Shown one piece after another: positions 51,228-62,507 of a stretch of 64,000 nt of DNA. The DNA is from Chrysomallon squamiferum (lineage: Eukaryota; Mollusca; Gastropoda; Neomphalida; Peltospiridae). The position numbers and the translations under genes were made by a program. Numbering within the stretch: the first letter of the stretch is position 1; each line of letters opens with the position of its first letter. Below the pieces are notes generated by a model. That model saw only the letters and a list, made by a program, of their open reading frames with translations, was not told the DNA's origin and ran no database searches. The stretch lies in contig CM022670.1 of assembly GCA_012295275.1 (NCBI GenBank), positions 5,104,264-5,168,263 of the forward strand, given 5' to 3'.

Positions 51228-51420
51228 ATCTGATTTTATACTTAATTTTAATTTTAGTATCTCTGTTTTCATTTTAGTATCTGAGTTTTGATTTTAGTAT
51301 CTGAATTCTGCTTTTATTATCTAAGATCTGATTTTTTTAACCTTAGCTCTGATTTGAGTATCTTAGTTCTATATTTTTGTATGTTTGTTCTGATTTTAGT
51401 ATCTGAGTTCTAATTTCAGG
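51228..51420. repeat. degenerate 20-24-bp tandem repeat
   Basis: About eight or nine diverged units built on ctgattttagtatctgagtt, for example attttagtatctgagttttg (51272), attttagtatctgaattctg (51291) and attttagtatctgagttcta (51393). Spacing varies from 18 to 24 bp. This is an old minisatellite just upstream of the large CT array. Confidence 0.82.
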
Positions 51421-51478
51421 ACGTCAGACGGTATCGTGTTATATGGATTTCGATTCTGTGGTACAGCTATGTTAGTTT

Positions 51479-51696
<218 letters not shown>

Positions 51697-51699
51697 ACG

Positions 51700-52030
51700 C
51701 AAACACACCAATAAACTGTTTCCACTTAGACTATTGGCATGAACTATTTCAATGAGACCCAAAGCCTGAGGAAATGCCTGCGAGCTCATTACAAGATCAA
51801 AACTCTCGAGACATCCAGTGAGATCGGTAACGTGCTCTGTTTCGTGTTTCTTTCATTGTCCAGACATCTTGACCAGACTCGTACACGAGTCTCATTCATC
51901 ATATTAGCTGTCAGATACTTTTTTTTTTTACACCAGAACTGTAAACTGTAGCCTCTGGTCAGCTGCTACCTAATTTACTGATGCTACGTGTAAACTAACA
52001 CGTTCTCTCCAATAAACCGCGTTTTAGAGA
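51700..52030. other. unique DNA, no gene supported
   Basis: Mixed composition. The frame at 51739-51951 (70 codons) is unrecognised. Confidence 0.4.
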
Positions 52031-52031
52031 C

Positions 52032-52034
<3 letters not shown>

Positions 52035-52070
<36 letters not shown>
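52035..52070. repeat. (ATT)n microsatellite
   Basis: About 11 ATT units. TATG words follow at 52135-52210. Confidence 0.93.
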
Positions 52071-52072
<2 letters not shown>

Positions 52073-52672
52073 CATGAAAATCTTACATAAATTAGTTTTT
52101 ATTTCATTTGACTGTATATACATGTGTGTGGTGTGAGTGTATGTATGCAGGAATGTGTGTTTATGTATGGAATGTATGTATTTATGTCTGTCTGTCTGTA
52201 TGTATGTATATATCTATTATTTTCTTTTGTAAACGTATTTTCATCTATGAATAATTATAAAAAAAGGTTTCGTGAATTTCTGCTGAACGATATGAAAAGC
52301 TTCGCTGTTATTGATAATCACAGCAAATTTATAGTGATTAATTAATAACTGACAAAATTATTACTTGTACAGAACATTGATCAATTCTGGAATATAACAG
52401 AAATTTCTCATATAGTCTAACATTATGTAGCAATTATATTTGCTTTACTGCAGAGAATAATGGTATCTGGTTCCTTGAAGAAACTGTCATAAAAAAAATA
52501 ACCTTATCAGCTCTAAACTATTACACAGGCCGTCTTTTTTGTAATAGAAAACCAAAGTCAGGGGCGGTTCCAGGATATGTGAAAAGGTGATGGGGTGGTC
52601 ACCGTGGCAAATACAGATTCCAAGATCAAACTGTTTACTATGCCGAAAAATTATTTTTATAACATTTAGTTA

Positions 52673-52673
<1 letters not shown>

Positions 52674-52706
<33 letters not shown>

Positions 52707-52722
52707 ATAATAATAATAATAT
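52674..52722. repeat. poly-A then (AAT)n
   Basis: About 30 A followed by five or six AAT units. Confidence 0.93.
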
Positions 52723-52746
52723 ATATCAAAAACTAAAGATAAACTA

Positions 52747-53003
52747 ATGGTGCTCCCTATTCTAATATCTGTATTCGCGATGGTCAGATTAGTACAACTA
52801 AAAAATTCATTAACATGGTGTCAAGATCAGGTATTTCAGTTCGTCCAGTGCTACGCCCACGGCCGAAAATCCATGTTCACCTGCATGCGGGTTTCTTCCT
52901 ACGACAATCTCGTGTCATTATCTCACTTAATCCTAATCCTTATTATCAAGCAGCTCCTGGTGCCCATCTCTGTGTCGTGGAAAGAAAAATAATTGCAGAT
53001 TAG
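52747..53003 (+). other. two overlapping unrecognised open frames
   Basis: Frames 52747-52992 (81 codons, MVLPILISVFAMVRLVQLK..) and 52815-53003 (62 codons, MVSRSGISVRPVLRPRPK..) overlap in different registers, with balanced composition and GC above local average. No domain was recognised. The combination could reflect a frameshifted old coding insert or chance. Confidence 0.15.
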
Positions 53004-53500
53004 TGAGGTCGGACGATCCGGGCTACGTAGCTGGCTGCCCACGGCTCGTACTAATAATGTGGTTTGTTTTTACGACGTGTGAAACCTAATCGGACAAACA
53101 ATGAAAAAAAAAAAAAAAAAAAAGGAGAAACAGACGAGTTGGACACTCCTAAGTGACATGGGTCTGTGGGTTATAATCACAGGAAAGAATTCTGCTGTTT
53201 TTTTCTTGAACGTATTCAGCGAAGAAGAAAAAAAGGAAGGGTTATTACCACTGGCGAAAGTAAAATTTTAAATTTGTTTTCGTACTCGTTTTGACATTCC
53301 TGGGTTGACTTTTAGGATGTGGTCATCGCCAAAGGGGACAGGTGAAGGGGAAGAGAAGAGATCAAAGGACAGGAAATGGTCGAAAGAGGAACGAGAAGAA
53401 GAGAGGAAGTTTGGGAATAGAAAGAAGGAAGTGAGAAAGAAGAAAGAATGAGAGGAAGAGAAATTAAGACAAACTCAATTTAATTTTAAACGAAATACGA
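53004..53500. other. non-coding DNA, purine-rich right half
   Basis: Unique sequence, a poly-A tract at 53104-53123 and gaagaag/gaggaag words at 53,340-53,465. Confidence 0.5.
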
Positions 53501-53508
53501 AAATGTGC

Positions 53509-53590
<82 letters not shown>
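53509..53590. repeat. (AG)n microsatellite
   Basis: AG array with a single gata interruption near 53520. Source of ERERER and SLSLSL frames. Confidence 0.97.
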
Positions 53591-53592
<2 letters not shown>

Positions 53593-53599
53593 GGACGGA

Positions 53600-54700
53600 G
53601 AGAAATACACAGAGAAAGAAAAAGAGAGATACGTCATATAGCAAGAGTTCAGACAAAAGATGTGACTTCAACTGCTTTCGCTATTTTTTTCTTAATCTTT
53701 TGGCCCCGAGACGCAAAAGTAAAGAAAAAAGTGACAGACTGACAAGAACAAAACGTGTCAGTGTAATCCCGACTTAATACACGGGTCACTTCAGACACGC
53801 TGACCCAGGGTGACTTGTCCTTAGCAAGTTAACCAAGTGGACTTGCCACAGTCTGGTCTGGACCTATCTACAACACATAACTCGTCCTTAGCTATTTATT
53901 TTAATCCATCCGAACGTACGTGTAGCAGTTTGAAAATGTTTACGACAAAATTCTGAGTGATTTATTATTATCAATTAATTAACACGGTTTTGCTGTTCTG
54001 TCTACCGTAACCCGGTCTGGAAGTGTTTACGACATGCATCATCCTTAATTAATGCACGCTCTGTTGTCGGATTAGTCTAATTTTAAGGATAATACGTAAG
54101 AATTAGTAAATCCCCCGATGAGTGATCTGTAAATAATAAAATTTAACCGTATAAGCTGACATCTGTTTACGACACATACTGATTACTCAGCCAGGTGCGA
54201 AATAAACACCTGGATAAAAACAGATTTTGAAACTAAGGAAAATAAGGAAAATAACAATAGAAAGTGACGCATTGTGTTTTTTTTTTTTTTTTTTTTTTTT
54301 TTTTTCAAATGGTAGCATTATATTTTTAGTATGGTCGTGGTAGTAGTAGTAGTAGTGTTGTTTTTGCTGAGTTATGGTAGTAATGATGGTAGTAGACATA
54401 AATATTTACACAATGAAATAGCCAAATGTAAAAGTTATTTATAACATTATTTACAAACTGCAGCCGTTAAAACCTCTGAAACTTAAAACTTCAGTAAATC
54501 TAAATCTACAAAATGAAAATCTTCATCTGTTTATTAAGACTAGACACAGATTTCCTTTTCTTTCACCTTTTTATTTTTTGAAATTATTTTCTTTTTTCTG
54601 TTTCTTTCTTTCTTTCTTTCTTTCTCTCTGTTAGAATTAGCATTAATTCTCACACTTGACTCCAGATGTCTAAGTTGATAATCTCCATCAAACGCAAACC
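53600..54700. other. non-coding DNA
   Basis: Unique sequence with poly-T at 54279-54305, agtagtagt at 54340-54358 and CTTT units at 54599-54625. Confidence 0.5.
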
Positions 54701-54708
54701 CAATTCAC

Positions 54709-54900
54709 TCACCGAGACCAGATTTCACGATTAATTTGTATTAACTCATTTACTTGTTTTCCAATCACGTGGGGAATTAGTCTGTGGGAAGAAAGCGAGC
54801 TAATTAGACACAGCAGAAAAGCAAACAGTTTAATCTGCGGAAATATCAGCGTGAAGTGCGTTGAAGAAAACTCGCTGCGAGATCTGGGTGCAGTTAACAT
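54709..54900 (-). other. unrecognised 63-codon frame with hydrophobic stretch
   Basis: On minus it starts MLTAPRSRSEFSSTHFTLIF, has a hydrophobic run (LFAFLLCLISSLSS) and then a GKQ. A signal-anchor-like shape is visible, but the hydrophobic run begins 27 residues in, and no family or strong splice site supports it. Confidence 0.13.
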
Positions 54901-55214
54901 GACGTAATGGTCAGCGGTAGAGCTGGAAACATGCGGAGAGAGAAGAGATCCCAGTTGTTAGTTCGTGTGTGTGGTTTTGCTTATCGCTCGTGAAGATGTT
55001 AGGCTCGGAATGCAAGGAAATGAGATACTGCCGCAGTGATAGAATGGTTCTGGGAAACGTCTTCGATCGTTGTGCTTGATAATGATCGAGAGATAGTTGA
55101 GTTTGTATGTGTGATGGTGTGCGTGCTTGAGTTTGTGTGTGTGTACATATATATGTGTGTGTGTGATGGTGTGTAAAAAAGATAAACACTATACTGAAAG
55201 AGAAATTAATTCCA

Positions 55215-55216
<2 letters not shown>

Positions 55217-55288
<72 letters not shown>
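55217..55288. repeat. (AG)36 microsatellite
   Basis: A pure AG array. The longest open frame of the window (184 codons, minus, 54911-55465) passes through it as SLSLSL and has no recognisable flanking domain. Confidence 0.97.
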
Positions 55289-55290
<2 letters not shown>

Positions 55291-55635
55291 CAGTGCAATT
55301 AAAATGATTAATAGTAAGTAGTTGTATTTGCATGGTGTCAGTAATGGTAGCTGTCGTAGTACTGATGTTAGTAATCTGGTGGTTATGGTGATGTTTGCCG
55401 ACATTTAAAAATATTTCAATTTCGAAAATAAATAAAATACATGGTAAACAGAATTTTGTCTTCAATTTTACGATTGTGAAATTTGACGACCAAAGAAATC
55501 AAAATAAGAATGCTTCTGGCTGCCAGCGTCCAGGTAAATAATCTCGTCTGAAAACAGCAATGATTTACACGTCAAATAAAGAACCTTCATACCACATAAC
55601 TGATGTCGTTGTTATTATAGTATCTATGTATATAC

Positions 55636-55654
55636 ATGTGTGTGTGTGTGTGTG

Positions 55655-55695
<41 letters not shown>

Positions 55696-55700
55696 ATATG
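55636..55700. repeat. (GT)n microsatellite
   Basis: GT with two gca interruptions, followed by TA (55704-55720). Together with the CA array that follows it forms a large imperfect inverted repeat. Confidence 0.95.
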
Positions 55701-55720
55701 TACTTATATATATATATATA

Positions 55721-55962
55721 CACACACAAACACATAAACATACTCGCACACATACTCACACGCACGCACACAAATGCACACACACGCGCACACACATACA
55801 CATATAGACACGCACGCACACAAATGCACACACATACACACACACACACGCACACATATACACACACATGCACGCACGCACACAAATGCACACACATACA
55901 CACACACACGCACACATATACACACACATGCACGCACGCACACAAATGCACACACACACAAG
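55721..55962. repeat. CA-rich array with 60-bp minisatellite unit
   Basis: The word cgcacgcacacaaatgcaca recurs at 55761, 55811, 55873 and 55933 (spacing 50, 62, 60). The blocks 55861-55900 and 55921-55960 are nearly identical. So CA sequence has been amplified as a 60-bp unit with aaatg and tata markers. Long frames on both strands result. Confidence 0.92.
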
Positions 55963-55964
55963 TC

Positions 55965-57430
55965 ATTGACATGTATTAGATTATTCTGGCACTGATGGAT
56001 GTTATGAACATCTGTTTGTTTATGATGTAAATTAATTTATCATGTCTTTGCGTTTAATTTTTCTTTCTTTCTTTCTTTCTTATTATTATTAATTTTTGTG
56101 AGGGGTATATGTGTTATGTCCTTTTAACCTTGCGCTAATTAAATGTCAAGTAATGAAATTCAGACTAAATTAGAATTTTCTTCAGATCTAATCTGTACAG
56201 TTTGAGACACTTTAATGTCTTCTTAAAAAATTAAAGTACTAAAATGTAAATGTATGTAAATCACACACGCTCTGTGATATAATTAACAATACTAATGTAT
56301 TATTCACACAAAGTGATTAAATTATGAATCCAGTGCAATTACAAGAGTGCAGTGTGAACTGTTTTTAATATCCATTTGTTATCTGGCTTTTTTTAATTTT
56401 CTTTCTTAATTATATTTTTCTTGCTTCGTTGCTTATGTCTCTGTTTCCATTCTTTGTTTCAGGGTCAAGTGTTGTTTTATTTTCTTTCTTTTTTCTTTGA
56501 TTATTTCTTTGTTTTCTTTTCTGTTTTTGTGGTTCTATTAAATATCGTTTATTCTTTTTTTTTTTTTTTTTTAACAATGTTTTTCAGTCCAATGATTTAT
56601 TATTTTTATTTTTTATTTTTAGTATTGTTTTCTTTTTAAATATTTTCTTTGTTTCTTTAATACTTTCTTACTTTTTTTGGTCTTTTCAGTTGTCAATCTG
56701 TCACTGTCTTTTTTCAGTGAATATTTCTTTTTATTTTTTCTTTATTTTTGCTTTTCATTTTCATTTGCATTTTCATTTGCATTGGTTTTACTTTCTTTTA
56801 TTATTTTATGTTTTGTTTTATTTTTTATTATTTTTCTTTCTTTTTTTTTACACCTAATATTTATATTACTTCACTGGTCATAATTTTTGTTATTATTGTT
56901 GTGTTTTGGGGGTTTTTCTCTCTCTTTTTGCTTTCCATTGCTTTTTCTTTGTTCTACCCCGTTACACGAATTAAAAGTGGTTGACAAAATAAAATATTTT
57001 TGCGCGCCTTCCCTACGACAAGAAGACAAATTTCTCAGCGCCTTTTACACACCTTCTCTCCACAAACACACAAAATAATAAATAAATTAAAAAAATAATA
57101 AAAAAAAAACAAAAACAAAGCAGGAAGTATCCCAATCAGTCCAGTAATCTATGAATCTTCAGGCGATCTTGTGACTGAGCTGTACCCTACACTGAAGACT
57201 GCGCCACTTGCAGTCAAAAAGGAAAAGAGACAATTTATTATGTCGTTTTCGTTGTATTATTTCCGTCATGGCAGAAAGTTATGTGTTGCGCGATGACGAA
57301 TATGACGTCAGACACAGAAAGCGTGCAGTGTTGTGTTAAGTAAACACAGCCATATTCTTGTCTAAAGTGAAATTCCAACAGTGCTATTTTAAATGCGGCC
57401 TGAAGAAATAAACTATAACGTATGCATGTT
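55965..57430. other. T-rich non-coding DNA
   Basis: CTTT units at 56062-56080, then a strongly T-rich strand-asymmetric stretch (56,390-56,960) that yields FFLFFSF frames. 57,120-57,320 is more balanced but has no recognisable feature. Confidence 0.55.
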
Positions 57431-57439
57431 TATGTACGC

Positions 57440-57680
57440 ATATCTTTTAATGTGTATGTATGTATGTAGGCATGTATGTTCGTATTAGATGTATGAATGT
57501 ATGTGTTGTTGTATGTATGGTTGTATGTATAGTTGTATGTATATATGCGTGTGTATGTGTATATATTTATATATATTTATGTGTATGCATGTACGTATGT
57601 ATGTATGTATGTATGTATATATGTATGTACAGACGTATGTATTCATGTATTATATAACTATATATGTGTGTCTGCATGCG
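57440..57680. repeat. (TATG)n array
   Basis: Interrupted tatgtatg/tgtatg array with TA words. The frames at 57460-57793 are repeat translations. Confidence 0.93.
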
Positions 57681-57689
57681 TGTATATTT

Positions 57690-58480
57690 TCTTATATGAA
57701 CATATGTTATATTTTAAATTTTCAAAAATATGTTTTTGTTCACAAGGCATTTCACGGAAGCTATATTACATAGCACATCTCCGAATGTTTTAAAATCACG
57801 AAAAAGTGGGACAGAACGGTCACGTGACTGACAAATAAATTTTTGAATAACAGCTGTGAAAGCGAGTGAGGTGGGAACTGGTTTGAAAATCACAGGTGAG
57901 AACGGGAACAAGGCAAAATAATAGCTGTAGTCTACTAGTGTAATTACCTGCAGCTGTACTCGTTTCTAAGCACCATCGTCTGTGTCATAAACAAGAATAA
58001 AATAATGTTATTAAAGTGTTCCTTGAGCCAATAAAACAATCAGCGATACTGGGAAATTAACACACGGGTTTGTGTTTGTTCGTATCACTCGTTAAAGTTT
58101 TAATTTTAAGCGTTTTTTTTTCTTTTTTTTTTCTTATTAAATATGACTGTGCATGCAGGTGTATCTTTATTATATATATTCACAAAATATTTTGGTAAAT
58201 ATAAACATATGAGTCTATTCGAACTTAAAGAGAACATTAACACGCACACACACACATACATACATACACAATGAAAAAAAAAAAAAAGGAAACCAACAAC
58301 AAGTAAACACCTGGCTGAAAAAAAGATCTGTATGATATTAGTAAACTAAATACAATCTTTGTTAATAAATTATTACACTTTCATTCGTTAAAAAAAAAAA
58401 GAAGAAGAAGAAATAAAAGCATAACGAAAAGAAACACACATGATTTAAAAACATATTTTCAGGTTAATATATACACCACG
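57690..58480. other. AT-rich non-coding DNA upstream of the promoter-like region
   Basis: Unique DNA with poly-A tracts near 58273 and 58390 and CA/CATA at 58244-58268. Nothing gene-like was found. Confidence 0.5.
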
Positions 58481-58489
58481 CATCTACAC

Positions 58490-58930
58490 TGTGTGTTACT
58501 GACTGACTCAGACTGGGGTGAAGTTTTCATAACGTAGAGCCTGTCACTCCACGGAGCGACGCCATTGGCTACCTTGACACAGGTAAACAGCCACTGACGT
58601 TCGCTGTCGCTCGGCTTGCAAACTGGCAGTCGCTCCGAGGCTATTCGATCGATGAATGCGAGCCCGTACGGCGCACTCTTTCATGCGCTATTCGCTATAA
58701 TAACCATAATGTATTCTACTCCGCTATGGATTGGAGATACGCATCGACATATTGGAGGGAAATTATAAACAAAGAAATCCAAGTTGTGTTTGTGTCTTAC
58801 TGAAGAAAAGAAAAGAAAAAAAGTTGGATGTGATAAGTGTATATAATTATATATATATGTATATATATATTTATATTTAAAAAAAAAAAAAAATTAATAA
58901 TAAATAAATAAAAAAAGGAAAGAATCCGCC
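58490..58930 (+). promoter_or_regulatory. candidate promoter and 5' leader of the 58,931 exon
   Basis: 58,520-58,720 is CpG-rich against AT-rich flanks (about 18 CpG in 190 bp by eye). It holds an inverted CCAAT box (attgg, 58564-58568), a CRE-like tgacgt (58595-58600), a forkhead-like gtaaaca (58583-58589) and a weak TATA-like tataataa (58696-58703). A second attgg is at 58730. AT-rich leader follows with a poly-A stretch (58878-58893) and TAA at 58901-58903, in frame with the downstream ATG. Short motifs are individually weak. The cluster together with a translatable exon is what supports the call. Confidence 0.42.
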
Positions 58931-58997
58931 ATGAGTTCTCAGGCAAGCTTGGATTACATTATTGACAATGAGGAGTTTATTCGAAAGTTTTCTACCA
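58931..58997 (+). CDS. candidate first coding exon of an unidentified gene
   Basis: An ATG at 58931 in gccATGa, a good start context, opens 22 codons plus one base: MSSQASLDYIIDNEEFIRKF then ST. The upstream in-frame TAA at 58901-58903 fixes this ATG as the first in its frame. The exon ends at 58997 before a consensus GTAAGT donor (58998-59003), giving a phase-1 intron. If unspliced, the frame ends after about 29 codons. The peptide is acidic then basic, soluble and helix-prone, with no signal peptide. I do not recognise the family from 22 residues. The downstream exons would lie past the window, implying an intron of at least 5 kb, which is usual in cephalopods. Promoter-like sequence upstream adds weight. 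Confidence 0.45.
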
Positions 58998-59219
58998 GTA
59001 AGTTAAAACAGTTTTATTAACATTATTTTATATTTTTTGCTCATTTTAAAATACAACATTTACATAATTTTTGTATATAAATATTTCTTTTATGTAAAAA
59101 ACCCTTAAACTTGTTAGTACATGATGTACTATTCCTATTATAAAGTTAGTACTGTTATTTTGGGGTGTTTTTCAACAGGTTTGATGTTAGTTACTCTTAG
59201 TCTGTGTTTCAAGGTGTGT

Positions 59220-59560
59220 GATAAAACTATGTGAGAACAGCGAGGGCGGGACAGGCGGAGAGAGCGCGGTCTGTGACGAATATCGACGAAGTCCATTCCC
59301 AGAAACTGTTTAAATCAGTTATTTGTTCGTGTTAGTTAATATTTACCGTGAAAAAAAAACACTGATGTCGGAAAGCGACCATTTGCAAATATAACTTGGC
59401 TTGCTCTCGCTGTCATTTGAAACAGGTGGGTTTCTTCTCCGTCCGGAAATCGGTGACACTCTCGAGACAGCACTGCCAAACGTTCTCTTTGATGTGCACC
59501 ATTCAAATACCGCTTTTCGTGGCCCCCTCTTTGTCGTGTGTACGCGTTGGTGAACTTGCG
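59220..59560. promoter_or_regulatory. CpG-richer patch with GC box, within putative intron
   Basis: A gagggcgggacaggcggaga word (59242-59261, GC-box type) and frequent CpG. Both strands are open in the right half (59336-59710 minus and 59396-59662 plus) without recognisable domains. It could be an intronic enhancer, an alternative promoter or an unrecognised exon. Confidence 0.28.
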
Positions 59561-61477
59561 AATCATGCACAGACCAGACGATGTATACAGTATTTTAGTA
59601 TACGTCAGTTTAAAAACATAGACAATAAACAAATATATATATATATAATACTGAATATATAAAACTGAAAGACATACATAATAATAACTGACAAACATTT
59701 TCATTCTCAAATTATGTTGTTTAAAGAAAAGTCAACTTTTACGTGTATAGATTAGGTAAATCGATGCAGTAACACATTTTCTCTATTTTTTATTATTATT
59801 AATATATTTATTCATAACGGTATTTTGAACTAATACACAAATCTTTCACGCAATTATCAAGTAAATTACTGCATTAACTTTGAGTTTCTGGTTTATGTGG
59901 AAAGTGTAATGCCGTATTGTAAACCTTAGTTTCGTATAAAACGGCTTATCCGTATGTACTTAGTATTCATAGTAGTGAAATCTTAATGATATATCTCAAA
60001 TAACAGTAATATATTTTAATATTACAAATTTATGCATTATTTGCTAAAATAACAGGATTTACGTTTCAGTTCTGTTATCAAGAAATAAGACTCGTTTTGG
60101 TATACCAAGTTATAAAAATTAAATTGAATTGAAAGAAAAATATTTCTTAATTTGAGAGGTTGGAAATCAGATCGATATTGTGTTCTTATTTGCTGCATTA
60201 ATCAGTTTTATTTACAATTTATTGTGACCATTAAGAAACATGCTCATTTCACTGGAATTCAATGAGCATTGATTTTAGTTTTGAAGGACCATTTAGAAAA
60301 AGATCTTCATTAAAATATTACATAACTGAAAAAAAGAAGAAATATCGGGATAAGAGAATTAACATCAGTAGTATTTGATGAATGGGGCAAAAATAACAAT
60401 TCCGGACATTGCTGAATTTAGACTGAATATTTTTATGGTCATTAACAAGGTGTTCGGACTGGATATTGACTTCCATTTCTGGTCATTACTTGAAGTGGAC
60501 TTTACCGGACAGTTAAGTGGACATGGACATTACTGGATGGACGCCAGTTAGAGTTAGGTCGGCATACTTTCCCAGGATGAACTCGCAGGATGCGATTTCA
60601 AACTTCAAACATCGTTTATCTGGAACTGGGCTCTAGTAATCCTTTCAAAACATACCAGTTATCGAGATATCCAAATAATTTTTTCAATAATTTTGCAGTC
60701 TTTTTTTTTTCTTCTTTTTATTTGTCTCTTTTTATTAACAATGGTGTGGTCTGTGCTGCTTGATCCGTTGAGAAAACAAAACAGATTCGTAAAGATCTGG
60801 GGAAAGTTTACTTGCGTGTATAGCTAATGTACCTGCAGTTATTTGGGTGCACCCCTCTTCCCGTCTCTGTGTGCACATGTATCTACCGTGCAGGTCCTGC
60901 TTGTCTGACGATTGTGCGTGAGTGTGTATGTTGCTTTTATGCTCTGTATTAAAGAGGTAAAGAGAAAAAGAGTTTGTGTGGGTGTAGGTTTGTGCATGTG
61001 TGCATGTATCCGACTGTATGTGTTTCTGCAGTTGTATGACTATGTATATGTGTGTTGCATTTGAATAAGAGCTAGTAAGAGCTAGAAGTTAAAACCAACA
61101 CCTCTGATAAATAAACGCTATTAATATACAGCCACGTCGCCATATTGGCGAACAGTTTCTGTCAGGCTTTGTTGCAGATTAACAGTTCTACAGGTGCTAA
61201 TAACTGTTTCATTTACACACGCGTCACACACACAGGAACACACCTCATTAATCTCTGATTAATTACAACCTTTAAATTACGTCTCTGCTAGAAACCGCAC
61301 TTACCGGTGTATATTAATCACACAGCCAGCCAGCCAATCCTTCGTACAGACGCAAACCACTGACAACGCAAAACTTCTCTTTCGCTACGTTGTGAAAGTT
61401 GAAATCGTCTCGTACTTGTTTAACGGTACAGATTAATGTTGACAGCGCTCGGCACATCGAAGAACGCAAATGATAGA

Positions 61478-61599
<122 letters not shown>

Positions 61600-61857
61600 G
61601 TATGTAGATTTAATTTATTACTTCTCGGTGAGCTGCGTACTTGTATGAGGGGCACTGTGGTAACAACATCGTACGGATCCTTAGCAATGGAATGCAGGCG
61701 ACCTTGTAGACTACGTGTTTTTTCTCTTTGTTTTTGTGTTTACTATTATTTTGTTAATACTTATTTCTTGTTATCCCGGTTAGATCGAATGTCCGTCCTA
61801 TAGTAATGTTTAAAATGCATCAGGTTATTTAATCTAAATTTAATCTTTGGGGATTTT

Positions 61858-62040
61858 CTTTTTATTTTTTTTTTTTTTTTTTTTTTTTAAATTCTTTCTT
61901 TTCATCAATTTATTTCCTTTTTACCCCTTTCTTTCTTTAGTTCATTTTTTTTTTTTTTTTTACATTCCTTTCTTTATTTTCCTTTTTCTTTTTCTTTTCT
62001 TTGTTCTTTCTATTTTGTTCTTTCTTTTCTTTTTTCATTA
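61858..62040. repeat. T-rich low complexity
   Basis: T tracts at 61865-61889 and 61946-61962 and TTTC words to 62040. Source of the FFFLFF frame. Confidence 0.85.
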
Positions 62041-62308
62041 TTTATTCTTTCATTATTTGTGTGTGTGTATTTCTTTCTTTCGTTTTCACATAATCTTTGA
62101 AAACTAAACATTGTAAATTAAACTACTACGAACACAAATGAAATTAAATGTAAGTCCTTTTAAGACAACAAAATACCCGAAAAGAAAAGTGATCCTTTGT
62201 TCAGTCTGCCTTTTTATTTTATTTTAACTGTTTTTATCCGAGGCAATTATAAATGAAAAATATCGTTTACTAAACTGTGCATAAAATTACGCATTCTATT
62301 TTTATTTT

Positions 62309-62310
<2 letters not shown>

Positions 62311-62356
<46 letters not shown>
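62311..62356. repeat. poly-T tract, 46 nt
   Basis: The longest homopolymer in the window. No retroposon body was recognised beside it. Confidence 0.95.
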
Positions 62357-62357
<1 letters not shown>

Positions 62358-62411
62358 TTATTGTTTCTCTTTGTTTAGTTCTAGTGGCTGTTGCGATATC
62401 ATCATCATCAA

Positions 62412-62412
<1 letters not shown>

Positions 62413-62507
<95 letters not shown>
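62413..62507. repeat. (ATT)n microsatellite, about 31 units
   Basis: The longest trinucleotide array in the window, preceded by atcatcatc. It gives the poly-I frame. Confidence 0.97.

Noticed and set aside
54911-55465. Longest open frame of the window (184 codons, minus strand)
   Set aside because: Its middle is translation of an AG array (SLSLSL) and the HTHTYICTHTQT part is a CA tract. Flanks have no recognisable domain.
55560-55979. Histidine/threonine-rich and cysteine/valine-rich opposed frames of 135-139 codons
   Set aside because: Both are translations of the same GT/CA repeat.
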